A stretch of DNA of 64,000 bases from Streptomyces fodineus (GCF_001735805.1 NZ_CP017248.1:9052001-9116000), one strand, 5' to 3'. Shown: positions 7,774 to 16,758, counted from the stretch's first letter. The notes: generated by a model not told the origin, from the letters alone. A program made the numbers and translations.

Positions 7774-9174
7774 CTAGTCCGGACTCCAGATCGCCGGGGT
7801 ATGACGCTTCCGGAAGCGTCGTTCGAAACCGGCTATGAACGTCAGTGGCGCTGTCGACGAGGAGGAATGCTCCAGCACGCCGTCGTCGTCCACGTAGAAG
7901 ATGGCGCGGCCGATCCCACCCCCGGGTACGTAGACCATCCAGCCGATGCTGAACCGGTCGGCCACCAGCTCGGACAGCGGATAGCCGGTGGTGTCCAGGC
8001 CCTGGGCCTCTATGTACTGCCGCACCCGAAGGATGGCCTGCTCCTCGGGCAGCTCCTGCGGTGGCAAGGCGTTCGTCAGACCGGCGAGCGAGAACTGGTA
8101 CAGGGCACTGTCGATGTCGCGACGGCCGTCGTCGCCGAAGACGTGCACCAGCGCGTCCCGGGTGACGACACCCTGCTCGGCGACCGAGACCAACATCTGT
8201 GCCGCGCGCTGCTGTTGCTCAGTCGGCCGGTCCGCGGCCAGTTTGGCCACGATGCCGGTCACGGTACCTGCGGTCCACACGCCGGGCACGGCCGTGGCAC
8301 ATTGCTCGGCAGGAGGCGACTCACCCCGGTACCAGCGGTCTCCTTCCCACCAGTAGCAGAACGACAGCAGGCCAGTATCCGCGCGCGGGTTCAAAACCGG
8401 ATCGGCGACCCAGTCAGGTGCCCCCGCGAACAAGCGCGGCAGCCCCGCGCTGTCGTTGTACGCGGCGTCCAGGGACGGGGCGTCCCACACCCCGCCGGAC
8501 AGCACCGCCCGGTCACCGGGCAACACATACAGAGTGCTGCCACCGCGCCGTGAACTCTCGAACCAGCCGAGCGCCGGCAGGACCCTGGGACCCCACTGCG
8601 ATCCGACGGCGACGAACGCCGCCGCTATCGTCGCCCATCGTGCCCACATCAGCGGAAAGTCCGGGAACTCGTTGTGGGTGAGCTCCGACCAGACCTTGGC
8701 GGCACGATCCGCACGTACCGCCTCAGCGGCGTGCCGGGGGCTCCGCTTCTGCCGATCGCCGTGGCTGACGTAGGCGGCCAGCCAGAGCGGCAGCCAGTCT
8801 CGGGGGTACTCGTCCAGGTCAGCCCGGTACGCTTCGGGTGGAAACAGGTGGTCGTCGGGAAACGGCTCGTCCCCGTAGTCGTAGTCGACCTCGATCTCAC
8901 CGGACTTGGTCATGGACAACAGCATTCGCCACCACGGTCCGTCGCCGAGCCGCGCCGTTCGCTCACGATGCTCCCTTACCAGCGCGATTATTGATGCCGA
9001 CGGTTCGACCGGCGTGGATCCCTCATCGCCGAGGAAGACAGCGCGCGCCAAGTCGACCGAGACGGTCATCGCGAACACCGCCTCCATGGTGCGCCAACCG
9101 GCCGGGCCTTCATCCGCCAGACGCAAGGCAATGCGATGGGCCGTCTCCCGCTCTTGTGCCGCTGATTCGCTCAT
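7774..9174 (-). CDS. Unknown protein, third gene of the trypsin-STAND operon
   Basis: A 466-residue protein with no signal peptide or membrane segment. I chose the ATG reading MSESAAQERETAHRIALRL, preceded by GGGGA, over an upstream ATG at 9225 that lacks a ribosome site. About residues 70-130 read WWRMLLSMTKSGEIEVDYDYG..., which resembles YezG/DUF600-type immunity proteins (W..M.L...G...VDYDY). The last ~90 residues (AILRVRQYIEAQGL ... GWMVYVP ... IFYVDDDGVLEHSSSS) resemble YrhB/Imm35-type immunity domains. Both resemblances are tentative. It begins 57 bp after the STAND gene on the same strand, so it is probably cotranscribed. It may be an immunity or regulatory partner. Confidence 0.7.
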   Translation of the reverse strand: MSESAAQERETAHRIALRLADEGPAGWRTMEAVFAMTVSVDLARAVFLGDEGSTPVEPSASIIALVREHRERTARLGDGPWWRMLLSMTKSGEIEVDYDYGDEPFPDDHLFPPEAYRADLDEYPRDWLPLWLAAYVSHGDRQKRSPRHAAEAVRADRAAKVWSELTHNEFPDFPLMWARWATIAAAFVAVGSQWGPRVLPALGWFESSRRGGSTLYVLPGDRAVLSGGVWDAPSLDAAYNDSAGLPRLFAGAPDWVADPVLNPRADTGLLSFCYWWEGDRWYRGESPPAEQCATAVPGVWTAGTVTGIVAKLAADRPTEQQQRAAQMLVSVAEQGVVTRDALVHVFGDDGRRDIDSALYQFSLAGLTNALPPQELPEEQAILRVRQYIEAQGLDTTGYPLSELVADRFSIGWMVYVPGGGIGRAIFYVDDDGVLEHSSSSTAPLTFIAGFERRFRKRHTPAIWSPD

Positions 9175-9231
9175 GTGCGTTCCCCGTATGGAGTCGACGG
9201 TGGACAGGAGGAGTTGACATGGCAAACCGGG

Positions 9232-12200
9232 TCAGACATCGGGCACGGGGTGAGGACCGGTCGATGAATGTCGAAGGCGCCGGGTGAAGACCGCTATGTC
9301 ACGCCCCATTCCCACAACAAGGTGCCCTTCCTCGCCAAGGGTCACGACATCGACCCTGTTCGCGATGACCCGCCCCGTAACCTCCCCTGTGCGTAGATCC
9401 CACACGTGTACTGCCTCGTGGTCGCCGGTTGTCACGGCGACAGGCGTGCCGTCGAGATCGGCGCACGTATCGATGCGCATTCGGCCCGCGGGTACGACGA
9501 GAGGGCGGCCGATGCGTTCGCCGGTGGTCAGGCTCCAGACGTACGCCGTGCCGGGGCCGTCGGGCGTGACCGCTACGGGCATCCCGTCGAGGACGGTGCA
9601 CGCCACCTGTGTCGAGTCGGTCATGTGGTCGGAGTCGTTGCTGAGCTGGATGTAGGACGTCAGGTCCCACGCACGCGCTGCGGGCGGGCCACCGGTCACC
9701 ACGAAGGGTGCGCCGTCGACGCTGGTGCAGCTAATCGCTCGATGCGTGAGGACGCGATCGCGGACGGGTCCGATGAGGCGGACGACGAGGGTACGTGAGA
9801 TGAGATCCCATACCCAGGCGGTGCTGTCGCTGCCGATGGTGACGGCGACGGGGCGGCCTCTGAGGGTGGTGCAGGCTACCCCGTCCACCCCCCTGGTGTG
9901 GCCGGTCATGGGTTGGCCGATGGGGGTTCGGGAGGCAAGATCCCACAGCCGGACCGTCTTGTCATCGCCAGCGGTGACGGCGATGGGTTTCCCGTGAAGG
10001 CTGGTGCACGCCACCGCGGTCACCGGGCCGGTGTGTCCGAGGAGGGGCCGGCCGACGGGTGTGCCGGACGCGAGATCCCACAGCCGGATCGACTCGTCCC
10101 GGCTGGTGGTGACGGCGACAGGACGGCCGCTGAGACTCGTGCACGCCGCCGCCGTCACTTGGCCGGTGTGTCCGGCGGGAGGGCCCTCGCCACTGCTGCC
10201 GGCCGTCAAGTCCCAGAGCCGCACGGTGTGATCGCGACCGGTGGTGACGGCGATGGGTTTCCCGTGAAGGCTGGTGCACGCCACCGCGTGCACCAGGTTC
10301 GTGTGTCCGAGGAGCGGCTGTCCGACGGGGGTCCCGGAAGCAAGATCCCACACACGCACCTCCCCCTCGCTGTGGACCGTGACGGCTACGGGGGTCGACC
10401 CGAGACTCGTACACGCCACGTCGACCACGAACTCGAGCGGTGCTGCCGAGTGATAGGTGAGCGGGTCGCCGATGGCGGCACCGGAGGCCAGATCCCACAC
10501 CTGCACCCTCTGCCTGTTGGCGGTGACGGCTACCTGACGGCCGTCGAGTTCGGTACATGCCAGGGCCATGGGGCCGCCGTAGCGGCGGATGTCGGGGTGC
10601 GAGCCGACGGGCGCGCCGGTGGCCAGATCCCACACCCGCACCGGGCGCTCGGAACTGGCGGCGGTGACGACGACGGGCACACCGCCGAGGGTGGTGCACA
10701 CCACTGCCCCCGCTGGTCCGACTTTGGCGAGGGGGCGGCCGACGGGAGTTCCGGAAGCGAGCTCCCACCGCCAGAGGGTTCCGGCGGCGTCCTTGGTGAC
10801 GGCGATGGGCATACCGTCGACGATGGCGCAGGCCATCGCGTCAGTTGACGGCCGGAGGTCCGTGGGGGCCGTGGGGGCGTGGCCAAGGGCGCTTCCCGAG
10901 GCGAGGTCCCATACGCGGATCGTCCGGTCCATATCGACGGTGACAGCGATGGGTGAGCCGCCGAGGCTGGTGCACGCCACCTCTTCGACACGGCTGGAAT
11001 GCCCCATGAGGGGCTGGCCGATGGGCGTGCCGGCGGCGAGATCCCACAACCGTAGTGTTTTGTCATCACCGCCGGTCACGGCGACAGGTCTGCCTTGGAG
11101 CGTCGTGCACGCCACTGCGAACACGTCATCGGTGTGCCCGGTGAGGGAGTCCCGCAGCGCCGGGGAGAAGTCGCCTTTGGTGGCCCATCGCGGGGCCCAA
11201 CTGCCTTCGGGTATACGGCGGGACAGTTGCTGTTGTAAGGAAGTAGCGCCCGCCCGGGCGGCGTCGAGGGCGAGGATCTGTCGGCGTTGAGCCGGTGTGG
11301 CGGTCGCGTGGAGGTTGACGGAGTTGCGATAGACCGCTGCGGTGCGGCGGGCGGATCCGGCCGAAGGGGTGTACAGATGCCGGATCAGGTTGCGTGGCGT
11401 GGCGTGCACGAGGTACTCGGCGTCAGTGATCAGGGGGTCGAGCTGTCCTGCGGCGGCCGCGTGACTGGCCAGGTGGTCACGCGTGTACGCATCGGCCTCG
11501 GCCCAGGCCCGCTCCCCGTCACCTCCGCGAGGAACGGCATCCGTCAGCGCGGCCGTGATGGCCGCCTCGGGCGTGTCCTGCTCAAGCTCGAGTGTCTTGC
11601 GCAGGTGCTGGTCGAGGGCGTCGTGGAAGAGCCGGTACGCGTGCGGCCCCGATCCTTCGTTGACCCGCTCGACAAGGTGTTGTGCCGCGCTCTTGAAGAC
11701 CTTCCCCAGATCATGGGCGGGTTCGTCGTCGTCGGAGGCCAGCGCGTCCGCCATGCGCAGCCAGGTGGCGCCGCGGGGAAGGCCGTCTCCACGGGCGTAC
11801 GCCAGGGCGGTGAGCAGGCGCTTGACGACATCGGTGTCGGGACGACAGGTGCGCAGGTATCTGTCCATCGCCTGGCCGACGGTCTCGGGTAGTTCGGCCT
11901 CCCATTCGGGGTCGTCCAGCTCGGGCTGCTGCCCTCTGGGGTCTGTCAGCCAACCGGTGGTGAGCTGGGCGATCAGGAAGTTGTAGCGTGCCTTGCGGGC
12001 CACCTTCTCGCCGATGGCGCGCAGTTGGTCGGGCCCGCAGGCGCGGTACCGGGCCGAGGCCGCCTGTTCACTGGCGAGGCGACGTGCGACGTACTCGGCG
12101 ACATCGGGGCGGTGCAGGTACCGGCTGTCTTCCAGGTCGATACGCGGAGTGCTGCGGCCGAAGGCGGCCAGGATCTCCTGCCGGCTGGCACCGGCGGGCG

Positions 12201-13461
12201 CAGTGCGCACCGAGGCGAGTACGCGGACCTTGCCGGTGTTGCTCAGTTCCCGCAGCAGGGCCGCTATCTCTACGGCCTCGTCCTGGCCGGCGGCCTCTTC
12301 CACGGCGTCCGCCAGCACCGTGAACCGCTTGCCGTCCGGGGACTCGGGCACCGAGGCCACGAGTTCGTCGGAATTGCTCGCTGTGACGTCAAGCGCACGG
12401 GCCAGCTGTGCCGTCACTTCGTCGCAGGTGCGCCCCTTCAGGTAGATCGCCGCGTCGAAGGCCCCGATCGGCGGGCATGGGCCTGCTGTGGGTACGGTCC
12501 GGGACAGAAGTGGGTCGGACGCGACCAACGAGTGTGCCAGGAGCGCTGATTTGCCGCTGCCCGGACCACCTGTCACCAGCAGCATCGAGTGCTCGGAGAG
12601 GGCCTCGTCCTTGCCCTCCAGCCAGTCACGGATGACGCGGCGGGCCTCGGTACGGCCGGTGAAGAACCATTCCCTTGTGCGGGAATCGGGCTCGGAACCA
12701 CGTGCCCGGGGACGCCAGTGTGTTCGGTAGCTCGCCTGGAGGTCCAGCCGCCAGCGGCAGTTGCTCCGCACTTCGGGCCAGAGCCTTCGCAGGTAGGTCA
12801 TGGGGATCATGTGCCCGGTGCGGTGATCGTCGCGTATCACGACGATGCCGACTACGGCCTCTCTGCTCTTGTCGAACACCGGCGCGCCCGAGAAGCCCAG
12901 CTCGATCGCCCAGCCCGCCGCGCCTTCCGGGTCCAACTGGACCCATGGCCCCTCCTCGCCGCTGGCACCCCGCACCACACCGGTCACCTGCCTCGCCGCC
13001 GGGCTGCCATGAGGAAAGCCGTGCACGGAGAACGGGTGGCCGCTCAGCCCGGGAGGACACGCCAGCGGAGCCGGCGTGCAGGCGACACTGGTCTTTTGCT
13101 CCGGCTCCGGCTCCAGATCCGGCGGCAGATCTATTTCCGACTCCAGCTCCAACAGTGCTGCGTCGCCAGAGCCGTCCGCCGCGATCGGCACCCAGCCCAC
13201 CACCGTGGCTCGCATCCGGGTACCCGGAGATCCGATCCTGTCCGCGAACGGGAACTCGACCACGACCACCTCGGCCGGCGCAGCCGGGCTCCGGCCGGGT
13301 CCGGGATCTTCCCGGCCGAACTGCTTGTCCAGGACATGGGCGCAGGTCACCACATGGCGGGTTCCGACGAGTACGCCGGCCCCCGCCGCCCCGTCGCCGT
13401 GCGCACGGGGAAACCGGACCAGCCACGACGGACGTTGCGCCAGCAGACCCGGGCTCGTCAT
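9232..13461 (-). CDS. Trypsin-like protease / STAND NTPase / WD40 fusion protein
   Basis: A 1409-residue cytoplasmic protein. Residues 1-240 form a trypsin-like serine protease with triad H42 (TCAHVLD), D100 (GDAALLEL) and S191 (GFSGAPVF). Residues ~265-560 form a STAND/NACHT-type NTPase with Walker A GGPGSGKS at 298-305, a Walker B-like VLADAVEEA near 382-390 and a sensor-like RVLASVRT near 413. A helical stretch follows to ~770. Residues 773-1395 carry 14 WD40 units of ~45 residues, enough for two seven-blade propellers. Such proteins sense a ligand with the repeats and use NTP-driven switching to release the effector, here the protease (family knowledge). Leu742 is a TTA codon (11236-11238), suggesting bldA dependence. 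The gene overlaps the Trypco1 gene by four bases, so it is translationally coupled. Confidence 0.9.
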   Translation of the reverse strand: MTSPGLLAQRPSWLVRFPRAHGDGAAGAGVLVGTRHVVTCAHVLDKQFGREDPGPGRSPAAPAEVVVVEFPFADRIGSPGTRMRATVVGWVPIAADGSGDAALLELESEIDLPPDLEPEPEQKTSVACTPAPLACPPGLSGHPFSVHGFPHGSPAARQVTGVVRGASGEEGPWVQLDPEGAAGWAIELGFSGAPVFDKSREAVVGIVVIRDDHRTGHMIPMTYLRRLWPEVRSNCRWRLDLQASYRTHWRPRARGSEPDSRTREWFFTGRTEARRVIRDWLEGKDEALSEHSMLLVTGGPGSGKSALLAHSLVASDPLLSRTVPTAGPCPPIGAFDAAIYLKGRTCDEVTAQLARALDVTASNSDELVASVPESPDGKRFTVLADAVEEAAGQDEAVEIAALLRELSNTGKVRVLASVRTAPAGASRQEILAAFGRSTPRIDLEDSRYLHRPDVAEYVARRLASEQAASARYRACGPDQLRAIGEKVARKARYNFLIAQLTTGWLTDPRGQQPELDDPEWEAELPETVGQAMDRYLRTCRPDTDVVKRLLTALAYARGDGLPRGATWLRMADALASDDDEPAHDLGKVFKSAAQHLVERVNEGSGPHAYRLFHDALDQHLRKTLELEQDTPEAAITAALTDAVPRGGDGERAWAEADAYTRDHLASHAAAAGQLDPLITDAEYLVHATPRNLIRHLYTPSAGSARRTAAVYRNSVNLHATATPAQRRQILALDAARAGATSLQQQLSRRIPEGSWAPRWATKGDFSPALRDSLTGHTDDVFAVACTTLQGRPVAVTGGDDKTLRLWDLAAGTPIGQPLMGHSSRVEEVACTSLGGSPIAVTVDMDRTIRVWDLASGSALGHAPTAPTDLRPSTDAMACAIVDGMPIAVTKDAAGTLWRWELASGTPVGRPLAKVGPAGAVVCTTLGGVPVVVTAASSERPVRVWDLATGAPVGSHPDIRRYGGPMALACTELDGRQVAVTANRQRVQVWDLASGAAIGDPLTYHSAAPLEFVVDVACTSLGSTPVAVTVHSEGEVRVWDLASGTPVGQPLLGHTNLVHAVACTSLHGKPIAVTTGRDHTVRLWDLTAGSSGEGPPAGHTGQVTAAACTSLSGRPVAVTTSRDESIRLWDLASGTPVGRPLLGHTGPVTAVACTSLHGKPIAVTAGDDKTVRLWDLASRTPIGQPMTGHTRGVDGVACTTLRGRPVAVTIGSDSTAWVWDLISRTLVVRLIGPVRDRVLTHRAISCTSVDGAPFVVTGGPPAARAWDLTSYIQLSNDSDHMTDSTQVACTVLDGMPVAVTPDGPGTAYVWSLTTGERIGRPLVVPAGRMRIDTCADLDGTPVAVTTGDHEAVHVWDLRTGEVTGRVIANRVDVVTLGEEGHLVVGMGRDIAVFTRRLRHSSTGPHPVPDV
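9265..11145 (-). repeat. Fourteen tandem WD40-coding repeats (~135 bp unit)
   Basis: The repeat unit has the pattern GHT..V..VACT.L.G.P.AVT...D.T.R.WDLASGTP.G.P. Units 1-2 and 6-10 are regular; units 3-5 and 11-14 are more diverged. A 46-base stretch is identical at 9973-10018 and 10243-10288, exactly 270 bp (two units) apart, pointing to recent duplication or gene conversion among units. Confidence 0.9.
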
Positions 13462-13817
13462 GGGCGCGTGTCCGAGCCCGGCGGCCCGGCGGAGTTCCGC
13501 CAGACCACCTTCACGTTCAGATGCGCATTCGTGCCCGCCGAGACCAGTGTGGCGCCGAACTTCCCGTCGACCGCCACCCCGAAGGTCACCTCTACTTCCT
13601 CCGGCGGCGGATCGATCGCGCGCAACTGAGCCAGTGCCCCCTCGGCAGCGGACCGCACGCCCGCCAGGGCGCCCTGCCAGGTCTCGGCCGCCGCCCTGGC
13701 GATCCGGTCACCGGCGCCGGCCCGGACCAGTCCGCTGTCGCCGTTGTCCCGTGCCGCGTCAGGGACTTCGACGTAGACCCGTCCGTCCTGACCTGCCGCA
13801 AACTCCACTATCGTCAC
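13458..13817 (-). CDS. Trypsin-co-occurring domain protein (Trypco1 / CU044_2847 type)
   Basis: A 119-residue small soluble protein. The start is a GTG at 13817 with GGAGG nine bases upstream, giving VTIVEFAAGQDGRVYVEVPD. The pattern EF..G..G.VYVEV, then T.Q.AL..VR..A..AL.QL, then P.EVEVTFGVAVDGK.GA and a C-terminal LNVKVVW strand fits the Trypco1 family, recalled from memory. That family is known mainly from its occurrence beside trypsin-like protease genes. Its stop overlaps the start of the protease-STAND gene by four bases (ATGA), so the two are made together. It is a plausible adaptor, substrate or inhibitor of the protease. Confidence 0.8.
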   Translation of the reverse strand: MTIVEFAAGQDGRVYVEVPDAARDNGDSGLVRAGAGDRIARAAAETWQGALAGVRSAAEGALAQLRAIDPPPEEVEVTFGVAVDGKFGATLVSAGTNAHLNVKVVWRNSAGPPGSDTRP

Positions 13818-14638
13818 GCGCTTGCACCTCCGTGGCCAAGTGTTCCATCTGGCCAGTGGGCAGGGTGAGTTATCGAGATACAAGGTCAAAAGACGTGTGA
13901 TCGGCCGTCCCGACTGTGATCGTGCTGGACATCAATGCCGAACAACGACGACCCTCTATCAAGAGCGGGCTGAGCCTCCCACGTCGACACGACTCGCCTG
14001 TGCCCTCGCCTCCGTCCGAGCAGGTCCGGATCAGACGGTCACTGCGGACTATCCCGACGCCAGGTCGGTGGGGGTCATTTCCTGGCGGGGAATGCTTCGT
14101 CAAGCGTGGGGACGACGAGGTGGCCGGACGTCAGCGCCTTCCGGGCGTGGTCGACAGGCAGGTACCGCCCCTGCTGGATCACTGGCGTGATCTTGTCGAT
14201 CGTGGCAGCCTCACTGAGGTAGAAGACGGTCCACGGTTTCCGTGACGCGTCCAGCGTTTCCCCGTCGCGCAGCTGGCCTCCGCCGCGGCGCGGCGCCGCT
14301 GATGGTCCTGCGGGATTTGCCGGGGCATACCAGCACGCTCACCACGGTCAGGATGACGGTCCGCGCTGCATCGGCGGCCTGTGCCATACGTCTCCCACCC
14401 CGAGCGTTGGTTCACGGGTCGGTGTCGTGGGGACCACACCGCACCGGTTCGCAGCCATCGTATGTTCGATCGCCGCGATCTGCCCTGGGATACGGCAGGC
14501 GACGAGATCGGCCCGGGCGCCGCTCCTTGACCGGCTCCCGGGCCGACGGCTCGTGGAAGAGATCGTCGTGCCCGTGCGCGACGGTGCCCGATAGTGGGCA
14601 GCAGCACGACAGAGCGGCGAGGACGAGGAGGCCCACGC
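13818..14638. other. Long intergenic region with one possible gene remnant
   Basis: This 820-bp stretch separates the trypsin-STAND operon from the universal stress gene. It contains the reading-frame fragment listed at 14075-14261 and otherwise only wrong-frame text on both strands. The promoter of the minus-strand operon should lie near 13830-13950, but no convincing -35/-10 pair was picked out. It probably marks the edge of the accessory segment. Confidence 0.4.
14075..14261 (-). pseudogene. Possible 3' remnant of an unrecognised gene
   Basis: A minus-strand frame ending at 14075 reads LRDGETLDASRKPW then TVFYLSEAATIDKITPVIQQ and on to HARKALTSGHLVV...TLDEAFPARK. It has balanced, protein-like composition unlike the neighbouring wrong-frame text. 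No start codon with a ribosome site is visible and the reading quality is lost above about 14261. I do not recognise the family. It may be the tail of a gene truncated when the region was rearranged. Confidence 0.3.
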
Positions 14639-15505
14639 ATGACACGCCCGATCACGGCAGGGGCGGACGGCACGGAGGAGAGCCTGGCCGCGCTGGACTG
14701 GGCCGGCCGGGAGGCCGTACGCCGCGGGCTGCCCCTGCGCGTCGTACACGCCTGGCGTTACGCCGAGTCGCTCGCGACCGCCGACCGCAACACCCAGCAC
14801 GGGTGGGTCTCACAGGGCGTGGCGGAGGCCGTGCGGGCCGTCTCCGAGCGGCATCCGCGGCTGGAGGTGAGCGTCGACGTGGTCGAGGGCGAGCCCGTGC
14901 ATGCGCTGGCCCGCGCCGCGGCGGAGGCCGAGATGCTGGTGCTGGGCTCGCCCGGGCACGGGCCCGTCCTCGGGTTCCTGCTCGGCTCGATCGGTCAGCA
15001 GGTGATCGCCGAGGCGACCCGGCCGGTGGTCCTGGTGCGCGCCGGGGACCGGCCGACGGCGGAGGCCGCCGGACGGGACGTCGTGGTCGGCCAGCACGGC
15101 GATGGCGAGGACAGCGCGGCCACGCTGCTCTTCGCCTTCGAGACGGCGGCGGCCCGCGGCGCGACCGTCCGGGCCGTACGGGCCTGGACCCTGCCGCCGG
15201 TCTTCGCCTACAGCCCCGGCTCGCTCAAGCTCCTCGACGACGTGGGCGGCCTCGAACCGTACGAGAAGCAGGCCCTGTCCGACGCGCTCGAGCCATGGCG
15301 GGAGCGGTTCCCGGACGTGCCCGTGGCCGAGCACGTCGAGATGGGCAGCGCGGGCCAGGTGCTGCTGTCGGTGGCCGGCCGGGCCCAGCTGATGGTCGTC
15401 GGGCGCCGGTCGCACCGTACGGCCGTGGGCGGCCGGATCGGCTCGGTCACGCACGGGGTGCTGCACCACGCCGACTGCCCGGTGGCCGTGGTCCCGCACG
15501 AGTGA
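14639..15505 (+). CDS. Universal stress protein, two UspA domains
   Basis: A 288-residue tandem UspA-fold protein. The start at the ATG reading MTRPITAGADGTEES is supported by GAGGAGG upstream. Domain 1 spans about residues 1-140 and ends with an ATP-binding-like motif around GSPGHGPVLGFLLGSIGQQV. Domain 2 spans 145-288 with GRRSHRTAVGGRIGSVTHGV near the end and the typical CPVAVVPHE tail. In actinobacteria such proteins bind ATP and are induced by hypoxia, stationary phase or stress. The gene is convergent with the DUF4032 gene, whose stop lies two bases away. Confidence 0.92.
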   Translation: MTRPITAGADGTEESLAALDWAGREAVRRGLPLRVVHAWRYAESLATADRNTQHGWVSQGVAEAVRAVSERHPRLEVSVDVVEGEPVHALARAAAEAEMLVLGSPGHGPVLGFLLGSIGQQVIAEATRPVVLVRAGDRPTAEAAGRDVVVGQHGDGEDSAATLLFAFETAAARGATVRAVRAWTLPPVFAYSPGSLKLLDDVGGLEPYEKQALSDALEPWRERFPDVPVAEHVEMGSAGQVLLSVAGRAQLMVVGRRSHRTAVGGRIGSVTHGVLHHADCPVAVVPHE

Positions 15506-15506
15506 G

Positions 15507-16742
15507 CTACTCGGGGTCGGCCCGCTCCAGGGCGCCCCGCGCTGTGGGCAGCACGTTCTCGATGTAGTCCTGCACGGCGGTACCGAGGCCGATGTCGTGC
15601 TGCGCGCGCTCGGACAGGTACCAGCGGTGTTCGAGGAGCTGGTGGTAGATCTCGGCCGGATCCACCGAGCCGCGCAGCTGAAGCGGCACGGCCCGCACGG
15701 TGGGCCGGAACACGTCCCGCACCCAGCGGTGGGCCAGCACCTCGGGGCGGGCGGCGAGGGGGTCGCCCGGGGCGTAGTCGTCCTGGGTGGCCATCCAGCT
15801 CTCCAGGTCGCCGAGCAGCCGTCGCGCCTGGTTCTCCTCGGTGTCCAGGCCGGTCAGCCGCAGCAGCTGGCGCTGGTGGTGGCCGGCGTCGACGACCTTC
15901 GGCACGAATGTGACGGTGTCGCCGCCCGCGGAGTGCTCGATCTGCATCTCGGCCACGTCGAAGCCGAGTTCGTTCAGGCGGCGGATCCGGCGCTCGATGT
16001 AGTGGTACTTGCCCGCCGGGTACACCGAGGTGCGGGTCAGCTCCTGCCACAGGCCCTGGTACCGGGTGCAGATCTCGTGCCCGAACCGCACCGGGTCGAC
16101 GGACGGGTGCAGCGCTCCGGACGCCTCCAGGTCCAGCAGCTCCCCGCTGATGTTCACCCGGGCCAGATCGAGGTCGTACTCCCGCTGCCCGGGGCTCAGC
16201 CGCGGGTGCAGCTCGCCGGTCTCGGCGTCGACCAGATACGCGGCGTAGGCGCCCGCGTCCCGCCGGAAGAGGGTGTTGGACAGCGAGCAGTCGCCCCAGG
16301 CGAACCCGGCCAGGTGCAGCCGGACCAGCAGCACGGCGAGGGCGTCCATCAGCCGGTGCATGGTCGCCGGGCGCATGGTCGTCTCGAACATCGAGCGGTA
16401 CGGCATCGAGCCGCGCAGATGCCGGGTGATCAGGACCGGCTCGAGCGGGGCGCCCGAGCGGTCGGTGCGGCCGGTGACCACGGCGAGGGGGTCGACGGCG
16501 GGGATGCCGAGCCGGTCGAGGTCGCGCAGCAGCCCGTACTCGCGCAGCGCGGGCCGCTCGGCCAGTTCCTTGACGGCGATCACCTCGTCACCGGCGTGCG
16601 CGTACCGCACCACATGCCGGGAGATGCCCCTCGGCAGCGGCACGAGGTACTCCTCGGGCCACTCCGCCAGGGGCAGGTCCCAGGGCAGGGCGAGCAGGAG
16701 CGCGGGGTGCTCCGGGTTCGTGGCGCTGATCTGCAAGGCCAT
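15507..16742 (-). CDS. DUF4032 kinase-like protein
   Basis: A 411-residue protein of the DUF4032 family. The N-terminal half has a protein-kinase-like fold (VIAVKELAERPALREY lysine region; catalytic-loop-like LAGFAWGDCSLSNTL near residue 150) and DUF4032 follows at the C-terminal half (GFDVAEMQIEHSAGG...PKVVDAGHHQRQLLRLTGL). Substrate and role are not established, and similarity to lipopolysaccharide-kinase folds is only structural. It begins 31 bp downstream of the metallo-hydrolase gene on the same strand and may be cotranscribed with it. Confidence 0.85.
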   Translation of the reverse strand: MALQISATNPEHPALLLALPWDLPLAEWPEEYLVPLPRGISRHVVRYAHAGDEVIAVKELAERPALREYGLLRDLDRLGIPAVDPLAVVTGRTDRSGAPLEPVLITRHLRGSMPYRSMFETTMRPATMHRLMDALAVLLVRLHLAGFAWGDCSLSNTLFRRDAGAYAAYLVDAETGELHPRLSPGQREYDLDLARVNISGELLDLEASGALHPSVDPVRFGHEICTRYQGLWQELTRTSVYPAGKYHYIERRIRRLNELGFDVAEMQIEHSAGGDTVTFVPKVVDAGHHQRQLLRLTGLDTEENQARRLLGDLESWMATQDDYAPGDPLAARPEVLAHRWVRDVFRPTVRAVPLQLRGSVDPAEIYHQLLEHRWYLSERAQHDIGLGTAVQDYIENVLPTARGALERADPE

Positions 16743-16758
16743 GACACGAACCCTAAGG

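Noticed and set aside
9265..11145. Regular ~135-bp periodicity that could be mistaken for a satellite or CRISPR-like array
   Set aside because: It is fully explained as in-frame WD40 units of one protein.
14242..14400. A plus-strand frame with LRDLPGHTSTLTTV, reminiscent of a tyrosine-recombinase C-terminus
   Set aside because: The match is too short, the catalytic Arg/His/Tyr context is absent and the surrounding frame is low quality.
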